From the NCBI GenBank assembly GCA_003133425.1, contig PKXI01000313.1, positions 936 through 14,131 of the forward strand: 13,196 nt of DNA, read 5' to 3'. This stretch comes from Acidobacteriaceae bacterium (GTDB lineage Bacteria > Acidobacteriota > Terriglobia > Terriglobales > Acidobacteriaceae). A program made the position numbers and the translations under genes. The notes below the pieces were generated by a model. That model ran no database searches. It saw only the letters and a program-made list of their open reading frames with translations, and had not been told where the DNA came from. How positions within the stretch are numbered: position 1 is the stretch's first letter; each line of letters opens with the position of its first letter. Shown one piece after another: positions 1 to 7,077 of this stretch.

Positions 1-15
1 TTATGATGAACCCCT

Positions 16-45
16 GATGGCCGGAAGGGACACTCTCCGGCCATC
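16..45. repeat. Perfect 10-bp inverted repeat (strong hairpin)
   Basis: Bases 16-25 (GATGGCCGGA) are exactly complementary to 36-45 (TCCGGCCATC) around a 10-base loop, giving a GC-rich hairpin. It could end transcription of a gene lying left of the window. No run of T follows it on either strand, so it does not look like a classical intrinsic terminator. A protein-binding palindrome or a dispersed repeat is equally possible. Confidence 0.5.
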
Positions 46-530
46 GTCGGGGAGCCTCAGGAAGTGCCCATGAAACAAGCGCCCGCAATCATGAATTCCG
101 GCAGCGTTTATGGCCAGCGGCAAGAGACCGCCGAAAGAACGACTTGACAAAAACGTCTTCTGACGATCCACCGCACAACGAATTCGCATGCGGTTGATTC
201 GGAATGGCCTTCGCCGCTCCGGCGCTCAATAGACCTGCGCATCGGGTCATCTACCGCACGTTGTTGCCCCGCATGCTCGTGAGTGCCGAGCCGCAATCCA
301 GCAACAAGTGTCCCGCTTTGGTTCGACCTCCTGATTTGGAACGGAAAACACAAAGTGTACAAAAATGACCAAGCTTTCGGTTGAGAAAACCCGACTTTGA
401 GCCGCTACTTAGGAGAGTAACCCACCGGACGCATATCTGCCGCGCCTACGCACGTTCACGCATTTCTAAATGCTCCGCGAATTCCAGCCTAAGAAGAACA
501 TCTATCTCCAACACTGGAAATGCTCCCTCG
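46..530. other. Gene-free leader upstream of the chemosensory cluster
   Basis: I see no credible gene here. The open frames on both strands are short and have no ribosome site or recognisable product. The frame of the first receptor is open leftward to about 381 with a TTG, but that extra stretch is rich in Arg and Ser, has no coiled-coil character and lacks a ribosome site, so I treat it as untranslated. The promoter of the cluster most likely lies here. I could not find a convincing sigma-70, sigma-54 or FliA-type site by eye. Confidence 0.5.
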
Positions 531-536
531 AAAGGA
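531..536 (+). promoter_or_regulatory. Ribosome binding site that fixes the start of the first receptor
   Basis: AAAGGA at 531-536, followed by a second AGGA, sits 6 bases before ATG 543. This is much better than anything in front of the upstream TTG at 381. It therefore supports a protein that starts with MALVKK. Confidence 0.6.
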
Positions 537-542
537 AGGACC

Positions 543-2459
543 ATGGCACTCGTCAAGAAGGTTGCCGTACAGGCAACCTCTGTCTATGAAGGAAAGCTCT
601 CGGCTGTAACCACCCGGGAAGCGGAAGCGCAGCGCAAGAAGGCTAGGACCCTCGCCAAGCAGCAACAGGCGGCGGAGCGGATTGCTGCAGCAACGGGACA
701 ATTGGCCTCCGGCATTGCTGAAGCATCGTCGGCTGCCGAGGAACTGAAGCGCGCCAGCGACCAGATCGCAACCGGCGCCGAAGAAGCATCGAGCGCCGCG
801 CAGGAATCGCAGGCGGCATTTCAGCAGGTTGGCGTCGCCATCACCAAGCAGTTGCAAAATGCCGAAGTGAGCCGCGGCAAGGGAGAGGCCTGCCAAACGC
901 TCATCGTGCGAACAAGCGCGGATGTTGCTGGCCTGATCACCAATGTGGGAGTGGCGGCGCAGCGCCAGGTCGCCTCCGTAGCCATGGTCGTCGAACTGGA
1001 AAAGCAGGCCGCAACCATTGGCGATATCGTCAAGGCAGTGGCGCGCATTGCCGACCAGACCAACCTGCTGGCTTTGAATGCGGCCATTGAGGCAGCTCGC
1101 GCAGGCAAGCACGGCAAAGGTTTCGCGGTCGTAGCCGACGAAGTCCGCACGCTGGCCGAGACTTCGGAAAAAAGCGCCAAGCAAATTCAGGAACTGGTCG
1201 GACAGATCCAAACGGATGTGAAGAAGATCGCAGACGGCATCAATATCTCCGCCAAGACCATGGAAGAAGAAGTTGAAAAGGGCAAGACGATTACGGCGCA
1301 ACTGGAACAGATCCGCCTCGACGCGATTGAAATCGTGAAGGGCATCCAGGAAATCGGCGCCAACGCCTCGCAGTCCAACGTCGCTGCGCAGCAGGCGCTC
1401 AAAGGCTCGCAGAGCATAGCTGCCGCGGCCGAAGAGCAGTCTTCCGCAGCCGAAGAATCCGGCAAAACAGTGGCAGAGCAGACCCAGGCTCTGGCCGAGT
1501 GCGAACAGGCGGCGCAGGCATTGTCAGAGCTGGCAGAAGATCTGAAGAACTCGACAGACGTGGCCAAGAGCGCCGAGCAGGTGGCGTCCTCGTCGGAGCA
1601 ATTGTCTTCGGCTGTCCAGGAGATCAACCGCTCGAGCGCGCAGATCATGACCGCTCTCGGCCAGATTCGCAAGGGCGCCGAGGTGCAATCCTCAGCGTCT
1701 GAAGAATCTGCCACGGCGACCAACCAGATCGAGAAGGGGTTGGACGTAGCCCAGAAGCGCGCAACCGCGAGTGCGGAAAAAGTAGTCGCCATCAAGAATC
1801 TACTCGGGGAGAACAAGACGGCCATCAATGGGTTGATTACAGGTCTTTCCACTTCGGCGGAGGCCTCTCGCGCCAGCATCAAGCAGATGAACGATCTGGA
1901 GCTGGTGTCACGGCGTATCGACAAGATCGTTGAGGCTATCAGCACTGTCTCGATCCAGACCAACATGCTGGCTGTCAACGGCGCTATTGAAGCCGCGCGG
2001 GCCGGCGAATTCGGCAAGGGCTTTGTCGTTGTAGCCACCGACATTCGCAACCTGGCCCATGATTCGTCGGAGAACGCCGACCGGATCAAGGATCTGGTTA
2101 AGGCGGTGCAGGATCAGATTGGCGTGGTGGGACGCGACCTGAGCGAGATCGTGGCATCGGCAATCTCCGAGGTGGAGAAAGCCAAGAGCACGACGAACGA
2201 CCTGGTGTCGATTGAGACCGATATCTTGGTGGTTGAAAAGGGGACGCAGGAGATCCTTGCCGCCTCGGAAGAAATCGCCTCTGCCATAGCCCAGGTGAAA
2301 AAGGGTATCGAGCAGATCTCCGCTGCGGCAACTGAAGCCGACAAGGCAGCCACCGAAGCGGCCGGCGCCGCGCAACAGCAGGCCAAGGGAGCTGAGGACC
2401 TGGCCGCCGCCATCGAAGAGATCTCTTCTCTGGCGGATGAACTGCAGAGCGCAGCGTAA
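543..2459 (+). CDS. Soluble methyl-accepting chemotaxis protein with two tandem signalling tips
   Basis: This is a 638-residue receptor-like protein with no transmembrane segment, signal peptide or obvious ligand-binding domain, so it should act in the cytoplasm. Almost all of it is Ala/Glu/Gln-rich coiled coil with several EE/EQ-type pairs that could be methylation sites for the CheR and CheB encoded downstream. It has two receptor tips where one is usual. The first has [17 protein letters not shown] followed by [12 protein letters not shown] (about residues 172-203). The second has [17 protein letters not shown] followed by [12 protein letters not shown] (about 472-503). The tip binds CheA and CheW in this family. 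The start at 543 is chosen for its ribosome site. It ends in LQSAA, without the NWETF-type CheR tether. The triple-CheW gene follows after 11 bases. The input signal is unknown and may come from the N-terminal roughly 100 residues or from a partner protein. Confidence 0.93.
   Translation: MALVKKVAVQATSVYEGKLSAVTTREAEAQRKKARTLAKQQQAAERIAAATGQLASGIAEASSAAEELKRASDQIATGAEEASSAAQESQAAFQQVGVAITKQLQNAEVSRGKGEACQTLIVRTSADVAGLITNVGVAAQRQVASVAMVVELEKQAATIGDIVKAVARIADQTNLLALNAAIEAARAGKHGKGFAVVADEVRTLAETSEKSAKQIQELVGQIQTDVKKIADGINISAKTMEEEVEKGKTITAQLEQIRLDAIEIVKGIQEIGANASQSNVAAQQALKGSQSIAAAAEEQSSAAEESGKTVAEQTQALAECEQAAQALSELAEDLKNSTDVAKSAEQVASSSEQLSSAVQEINRSSAQIMTALGQIRKGAEVQSSASEESATATNQIEKGLDVAQKRATASAEKVVAIKNLLGENKTAINGLITGLSTSAEASRASIKQMNDLELVSRRIDKIVEAISTVSIQTNMLAVNGAIEAARAGEFGKGFVVVATDIRNLAHDSSENADRIKDLVKAVQDQIGVVGRDLSEIVASAISEVEKAKSTTNDLVSIETDILVVEKGTQEILAASEEIASAIAQVKKGIEQISAAATEADKAATEAAGAAQQQAKGAEDLAAAIEEISSLADELQSAA
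930..2087 (+). repeat. Internal duplication in the soluble receptor, 300-residue register
   Basis: The segments encoded by 930-1187 and 1830-2087 align without gaps at an offset of exactly 300 codons (900 bases). Both begin with GLIT and run through the QTN tip to the returning helix. I count about 40 identities in 86 residues by eye. This points to an old duplication of a whole signalling hairpin and not to a recent DNA repeat, since the DNA itself has diverged. Confidence 0.75.
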
Positions 2460-2470
2460 GGGAGGCCACA

Positions 2471-4123
2471 ATGACGACAAGGACATCAAAGCGCACCAGC
2501 GGGACGGCGCTTCTCGAGGAAGACATCCTCGACGAGCGCGTCCCCGACATACAGCCGGATGGGGCGGGCGTCGAAGAAGTTCAGATCGATGAACGCAACT
2601 CCGCTACGCAGCAAGTCACGCAACAAATCTCGCAACAGGGCACCCAGCAGTTTGTCACCTTCATTGCCGGGGACGAAGTATTCGCAGCCGACATGGTGCC
2701 GGTGAAGGAGATTATACGGGTTCCTGAGGTAGTGCGAGTGCCCCTGGCGCCGGCCGCATTGGAAGGGCTTGCGAATTTGCGGGGAAAGGTTTTGCCCATC
2801 ATCTCTCTGCGTCGGCTCTTCGGCTTTCCCGAGTTGCCCCATGACGACTCGACCCGCGCGCTGGTAGTGGATGTTGGGCAGCCGCTGGGATTTGTGGTGG
2901 ACCGTGTCTCCAGTGTGGTCGGCGTCGACGCCAGCCATATCGAGGACGTGGGCTCAATCAAGACCACGGTGAATACCGAGATGCTCTCTAGCCTCATCAA
3001 GGATGTCGGCGGCCACGCGATGATCATGGTGCTTGACTTTGCCAAGCTCATCGAACGGGAGTTCTCGCAGATCGCGTCCATATCGAAAAGCACTGGTGTG
3101 GCAGGAGCCGTGCAAGCAAGCGTACAGAGTGAGGAAGAAGACTCGAGCGACGAGTTGCAACTCGTCAGCTTCGATGTCGACGGTCAGGAGTACGCCATCG
3201 CCATCGAAGACGTGCAGGAGATCGTGCAGGTGCCGGAGGCGGTAATTCATGTTCCGCGCTCGAATTCGCACGTTCTCGGCGTGATGACCTTGCGCAGCCG
3301 TCTTCTGCCGCTGGTCAACCTGCGCAGCATGTTCGCCTTGCCGCACCGCGATCTGGACGAGAAGAGCCGCATCGTCGTGCTCACCATGGGCGGCGTCTCA
3401 GTGGGCGTCGTAGTGGATGCGGTCAGCGAAGTGCTTCGGGTCTCAAAATCCGGAGTAGACGCGCTTCCCGCAATGCTGGCTCGCGAAGGAAACCTTGCGG
3501 AGGTCACTTCAATCTGCCGACTGGACAATGGAAAGCGCCTGGTATCGATTGTTACCGCGCGCAATCTCTTCGGCCATTCCGTCATCAAGGAGGCACTGAG
3601 CACCGTGAACGAAAGCGAGCTGGACAGCGACCGCGCAGACACGAAACAGGATGACAACCTGGACGACGACGAGCAAGTAGTCATTTTTCGTCTGGACAAG
3701 GAGGAGTTCGGTGCGCCGATCGCCAGCGTACAGGAGATTGTGCGCGTGCCGGAACAACTCATTCGCGTTCCCAAAGCGCCTTCATTTGTCGAGGGCGTCA
3801 TCAACCTTCGCGGAACCGTGCTGCCGGTGATCGACCTTCGCCTGCGCCTCGGTCTCAAGCAGGTGGAACGCACGGATCGCCAGCGGATCATGGTATTTCT
3901 CATCTCCGAGGTGCGCACGGGCTTCATCGTCGACCAGGTGGCCGAAGTCTTGAGAATACCCAAGGCCGCAATCGAGCCGGCGCCGCAACTGTCAGCCGAG
4001 CAAAGCCAACTGTTGAGCCGGATGGCCAATCTGGAGAAACAGAAGCGGATGGTGCAGCTCATCGATCCGCCTCACCTGATGGCGAAGAAGGAACTGAAGG
4101 CGCTGGCCGCAGTGACGGGGTGA
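2471..4123 (+). CDS. cheW: Chemotaxis adaptor with three fused CheW domains
   Basis: This is a 550-residue cytoplasmic adaptor that should couple receptors to CheA. A Gln-rich linker (about residues 47-60) leads into three CheW domains at about 60-196, 228-370 and 402-540, separated by acidic linkers. Each domain has the family signature: NLRGKVLPIISLR (102-114), TLRSRLLPLVNLR (273-285) and NLRGTVLPVIDLR (445-457). Each also has the V-x-E-I/V-x-x-V-P strand early on and the VD-x-V-x-x-V strand later. The middle copy has lost the Gly of NLRG and is the most diverged. A normal CheW has one domain of about 150 residues. Multi-CheW proteins occur in other bacteria, and they are thought to link receptor arrays. 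The ribosome site is AAGGGAGG at 2458-2465. CheB starts 4 bases after the stop. Confidence 0.95.
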   Translation: MTTRTSKRTSGTALLEEDILDERVPDIQPDGAGVEEVQIDERNSATQQVTQQISQQGTQQFVTFIAGDEVFAADMVPVKEIIRVPEVVRVPLAPAALEGLANLRGKVLPIISLRRLFGFPELPHDDSTRALVVDVGQPLGFVVDRVSSVVGVDASHIEDVGSIKTTVNTEMLSSLIKDVGGHAMIMVLDFAKLIEREFSQIASISKSTGVAGAVQASVQSEEEDSSDELQLVSFDVDGQEYAIAIEDVQEIVQVPEAVIHVPRSNSHVLGVMTLRSRLLPLVNLRSMFALPHRDLDEKSRIVVLTMGGVSVGVVVDAVSEVLRVSKSGVDALPAMLAREGNLAEVTSICRLDNGKRLVSIVTARNLFGHSVIKEALSTVNESELDSDRADTKQDDNLDDDEQVVIFRLDKEEFGAPIASVQEIVRVPEQLIRVPKAPSFVEGVINLRGTVLPVIDLRLRLGLKQVERTDRQRIMVFLISEVRTGFIVDQVAEVLRIPKAAIEPAPQLSAEQSQLLSRMANLEKQKRMVQLIDPPHLMAKKELKALAAVTG

Positions 4124-4127
4124 AGCC

Positions 4128-5201
4128 ATGGTCAAGCTGCTGATTGTCGACGACTCGGCGCTGATGCGCCGCCAGTTGATGACGCTGTTTCAGGCCGAGG
4201 GGGACTTCGAGATCCGCCAAGCCAGAAACGGTGCCGAAGCGGTGAGGGAAAACGGGGACTTCCAGCCGGATGTTGTGACTTTGGATATCAACATGCCGGA
4301 GATGGACGGATTGACCGCGCTTTCCCTCATCATGGCCGAAAGGCCTGTCGCTGTAGTCATGGTTTCTTCGCTCACTAAACAAGGGGCTTTGGCAACGTTT
4401 GAGGCTCTTAATCTGGGTGCGGTAGATTATGTTTCCAAACCTGGCGGAACCATTTCTTTGTCCATCGACAGGATCACGGAGCAACTGGTGGCCAAGGTAC
4501 GAAGTGCCGCACGGGCGCGGCCGAGAGGCAAAGGATTGACCGCGGCCGGAGTTGTCCGGCGCATGCAGGAGCAGCGAAATAAGACGGTTCAAGAGGCCTC
4601 CGCACCCAAACGGACCGGGGCGGCGACCGACGGTTTGCTGGTGATCGGAGCTTCTACCGGCGGACCACGTGCGCTCGAAATAGTTCTATCAGGATTGCCG
4701 GAGGGATTTCCCTGGCCGGTGCTGGTGGCGCAGCACATGCCTGCCGCGTTTACCAGGGCTTTTGCTGAACGGCTGAATCAGTGTTGCGCTCTTGAGGTTG
4801 TCGAGGCTGGAAGCGCCTTGGCAATCGAGGCTGGAAAGGTCTATATCGGACGGGGTGGGGCAGACACGCTGCTGGCAAACCGGGCCGGCAGGCTAACCAT
4901 TTTGCCCTCTCCGGAGAATCCGGAATTCCTCTGGCACCCTTCTGTCGAGCTGCTGGGGCGATCGGTAATCCAACATTACGACGCAAAGCGGACGACAGCG
5001 GTGTTGCTGACCGGCATGGGCCACGATGGATCGGATGCGTTCACTGAAATCAAGAAGCGTGGCGGACACACGATTGCTGAATCGGAAGAGTCCGCAGTGG
5101 TGTATGGCATGCCTGCGGAACTGGTCAGGAAGGGCGGCGCGAGCTTGATCTTGGCCGCTGAAAAAATCGCCGCGCAGCTTTCAACCTGGGCCGGCAGGTA
5201 G
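4128..5201 (+). CDS. cheB: Chemotaxis response regulator and receptor methylesterase CheB
   Basis: This is a 357-residue protein, the usual CheB length. An N-terminal receiver has acidic residues D8 and D9, phospho-acceptor D53 (in TLDINMPEMDG) and K104 (SKPGG). A linker of about 50 residues leads to the esterase domain. The catalytic triad is intact: S176 in GASTGG, H203 in AQHMP and D300 in GMGHDG. The enzyme removes methyl groups from, and can deamidate, receptor Glu/Gln sites when CheA phosphorylates its receiver. It therefore opposes the CheR encoded two genes downstream. Its likely substrates are the two receptor proteins of this cluster. It starts 4 bases after the triple-CheW stop, with GGGGTGAAG in front, which suggests translational coupling. 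Confidence 0.97.
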   Translation: MVKLLIVDDSALMRRQLMTLFQAEGDFEIRQARNGAEAVRENGDFQPDVVTLDINMPEMDGLTALSLIMAERPVAVVMVSSLTKQGALATFEALNLGAVDYVSKPGGTISLSIDRITEQLVAKVRSAARARPRGKGLTAAGVVRRMQEQRNKTVQEASAPKRTGAATDGLLVIGASTGGPRALEIVLSGLPEGFPWPVLVAQHMPAAFTRAFAERLNQCCALEVVEAGSALAIEAGKVYIGRGGADTLLANRAGRLTILPSPENPEFLWHPSVELLGRSVIQHYDAKRTTAVLLTGMGHDGSDAFTEIKKRGGHTIAESEESAVVYGMPAELVRKGGASLILAAEKIAAQLSTWAGR

Positions 5202-5211
5202 GGGAAAAACG

Positions 5212-5835
5212 ATGGCTCTCGTAAAGCGGAAAGCAACCCAACCAGCCGAGCCCGGCGCGCTGAAGCAGCAGCGTAGCTGTGAGGAACTCGCTGCTGCACT
5301 GGAAGACGCCGACGCGGCAGCCCGCAGACATGCCGCACGCGACATCGTACCCTGCCCACATGCCGCTTCGAAATTGGTGTGCCGCCTGAATCGCGAGCAG
5401 GACGCCGCCGTGCGTGAGGCGATTCTGAATTCGCTGGTTCGTCTGAACGATCCCTCGGCTATCAGCGGGCTGGTCGATTGTCTTCGCAGCGAAGACGTAG
5501 CCCTGCGCAACGAGGTTATCGAGACTTTCAAGCACATGAACGACGAAGTAGTGCCCGTTCTGCGATCACTGCTGGCTGACCCCGATCCGGATGTGCGAAT
5601 CTTCGTCGTCAATATCCTAGATTCCGAGCGGCATCAGGAGGCCGAAAGCTGGCTGATCGAAGTGATCGAACGGGACAAGCATGTGAATGTCTGTGCCACT
5701 GCGGTCGATCTACTCTGCGAAGTGGGTACGGAGGCGGCCATCGATCCGCTTGTCCGGCTCAAGGACCGCTTTCGCTCCGAAGCCTACATCCAGTTTGCCG
5801 CCGATCTGGCGATCAAACGCATTCGGGAGGTCTGA
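5212..5835 (+). CDS. HEAT-repeat protein embedded in the chemosensory operon
   Basis: This is a 207-residue soluble protein. After a basic N-terminus (MALVKRK) it folds into about five helical repeats of roughly 31 residues. They are recognisable by recurring D-x-x-VR-x-x-A/V and L-x-x-L patterns such as DAAVREAILNSL, DVALRNEVIETF and DPDVRIFVVNIL. These match HEAT or PBS-lyase-type repeats, which are protein-binding scaffolds. I see no enzyme motif. It sits between CheB and CheR, with ribosome site TAGGGG at 5199-5204. It is not one of the core Che proteins. In the Myxococcus xanthus Che7 system a HEAT-repeat protein (Cpc7) is a partner of the cognate CheY, so an output or CheY-binding role is a reasonable inference here. 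A scaffold for the receptor array is an alternative. Confidence 0.88.
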   Translation: MALVKRKATQPAEPGALKQQRSCEELAAALEDADAAARRHAARDIVPCPHAASKLVCRLNREQDAAVREAILNSLVRLNDPSAISGLVDCLRSEDVALRNEVIETFKHMNDEVVPVLRSLLADPDPDVRIFVVNILDSERHQEAESWLIEVIERDKHVNVCATAVDLLCEVGTEAAIDPLVRLKDRFRSEAYIQFAADLAIKRIREV

Positions 5836-5842
5836 CTCTCTC

Positions 5843-6709
5843 ATGACCTCATATGCGTCCTTGCCGGGCCCCGGCCCAAGCATCAGCATGGAAGACTTCT
5901 TGAAGTTCAAGGAGTTCTTCTATCGCAGGACCGGCATCAGCTTCGAGGCGTCCAAGCGCTACTTTGTGGACAAGCGTCTGGTCGAACGCATCGAGGCTAC
6001 GAGAACCGCCAATTTTCGCGGTTACTTTACCATGTTGCGTTTCCAGGCATCGGGCGAGGAACTGCAACAGCTCACCAACCTGATGACGGTGAACGAGACC
6101 TACTTTCTGCGCGAGGAATACCAATTCAAGTGTCTGGTCGATTCCATCCTTCCGGAGATTGTCCGGCACAGGACCGGCTCGGATGCAATCCGTATCTGGT
6201 GCATTCCCTCCTCTTCCGGAGAGGAGCCGTATTCGATCGCCATGTACCTGCTGGAAAAGTGGAGCGGCATTACGGAGTGGGATGTGGAGATCGTCTCGTC
6301 GGACATCGACACCAGCATCCTGCGCCGTGCGCGCGCCGGCCGCTATTCGGCCCGCTCTGTGCAGAACGTGCCACCTCAATGGTTGGGGAAATACTTCAAG
6401 AGCGCCGGCGACGAATATCAGCTCTGCGACGATCTGCGCCAAGCGGTCGAATTTACCAGGGTCAATCTCTCAGAGTCCGCCGATACACTCACCTACCGTA
6501 ACTTCGATGTCGTCTTTTGCCGTAACCTGCTGATCTATTTTGACGACGTCTCTCGCACGACGGCTGCGGAGACCTTTTACGAAGCGCTGAATCCGGGGGG
6601 CTTCATCTGCCTGGGCCATTCAGAATCCATGAGCCGGATCTCGTCTTTGTTCAAGGTGCGCAAGTTTCCCGACGCGATCGTATACCAGAAAGGGCTTGAG
6701 ACTCGATGA
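5843..6709 (+). CDS. cheR: Chemotaxis protein methyltransferase CheR
   Basis: This is a 288-residue SAM-dependent methyltransferase that methylates receptor glutamates. The N-terminal helical domain covers about residues 16-85 and includes the FYRRTGISF and KRYFVDKRL patterns. TVNETYFLRE (82-91) leads into the catalytic domain. The SAM-binding loop SSSGEEPYSIAM (123-134) and the acidic residue in SSDID (152-156) are present, as is FCRNLLIYFD (225-234). The ATG at 5843 is preceded by GGGAGG at 5825-5830, inside the end of the HEAT gene. An ATG at 5888 (MEDFLKF) is a possible shorter start that keeps every domain. The frame is open further left, but that would overlap the HEAT gene. No tetratricopeptide extension is present. 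The last bases overlap the following cheY by ATGA. Confidence 0.96.
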   Translation: MTSYASLPGPGPSISMEDFLKFKEFFYRRTGISFEASKRYFVDKRLVERIEATRTANFRGYFTMLRFQASGEELQQLTNLMTVNETYFLREEYQFKCLVDSILPEIVRHRTGSDAIRIWCIPSSSGEEPYSIAMYLLEKWSGITEWDVEIVSSDIDTSILRRARAGRYSARSVQNVPPQWLGKYFKSAGDEYQLCDDLRQAVEFTRVNLSESADTLTYRNFDVVFCRNLLIYFDDVSRTTAAETFYEALNPGGFICLGHSESMSRISSLFKVRKFPDAIVYQKGLETR

Positions 6710-7077
6710 AACGCATCCTGATTGTCGACGATGCAGCTACGGTGCGCATGTACCATCGCAGCATTCTGGAACCTGCCGGTTACACGGTGGAGGAGGCATG
6801 GAACGGGATCGAGGCGCTGGAGAAAGCCCTCGAATCGCCCTTCGATCTCTATCTAGTGGACATCAACATGCCCAAGCTCGACGGCTATGGCTTCCTGCGC
6901 GAACTGCGTCAGCAACAAATCGCACAGCAGCCGGCGATCATGGTATCTACCGAAGCCGAAGCGCGGGACGAGAAGACGGCTTACCAGTCCGGCGCCAACA
7001 GCTATTTCATTAAGCCCGTTCGGCAGGCGCAGCTTCTTTCTTATGTTCGTCTCCTGCTTGGGGAGGCAATCCAATGA
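6706..7077 (+). CDS. cheY: Single-domain response regulator CheY (first copy)
   Basis: This is a 123-residue stand-alone receiver. It shows the acidic pocket D8 and D9, phospho-acceptor D52 in LVDINMPKLDG, the conserved hydroxyl region at S81/T82 and K103 in FIKP. Tyr100 lies three residues before the lysine, the place of the switch aromatic Tyr106 in E. coli CheY. The protein should be phosphorylated by the CheA that follows. Its target is unknown because no flagellar motor or pilus genes are in view. It is joined by ATGA overlaps both to cheR before it and cheA after it, so the three are probably translated in step. Confidence 0.95.
   Translation: MKRILIVDDAATVRMYHRSILEPAGYTVEEAWNGIEALEKALESPFDLYLVDINMPKLDGYGFLRELRQQQIAQQPAIMVSTEAEARDEKTAYQSGANSYFIKPVRQAQLLSYVRLLLGEAIQ

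Noticed and set aside
144..172. TTGACA at 144-149 as a -35 promoter element
   Set aside because: No acceptable -10 element lies 16-18 bases downstream, and it is 400 bases from the first gene.
336..363. TTGGAA and TACAAA as a weak promoter, with an ACAC-AAA-GTGT palindrome between and over them
   Set aside because: Each box matches only four of six bases, and the palindrome is too short to stand out from chance.
381..542. Possible 54-codon N-terminal extension of the soluble receptor from TTG at 381
   Set aside because: The stretch has no ribosome site, its composition is unlike the coiled coil, and ATG 543 has a good ribosome site and gives a typical start.
489..2089. Long minus-strand open frames opposite the soluble receptor
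   Set aside because: They mirror Ala- and Glu-rich coiled-coil codons of the real gene and have Ser/Ala/Arg-rich products of no recognisable family.
6205..6250. CheR SAM-binding loop reads IPSSSGEEPYS in place of the common AGCSSGEEPYS
   Set aside because: The GEEPYS core is intact, and I recall proline-serine variants in other CheR proteins, so it is not a defect.
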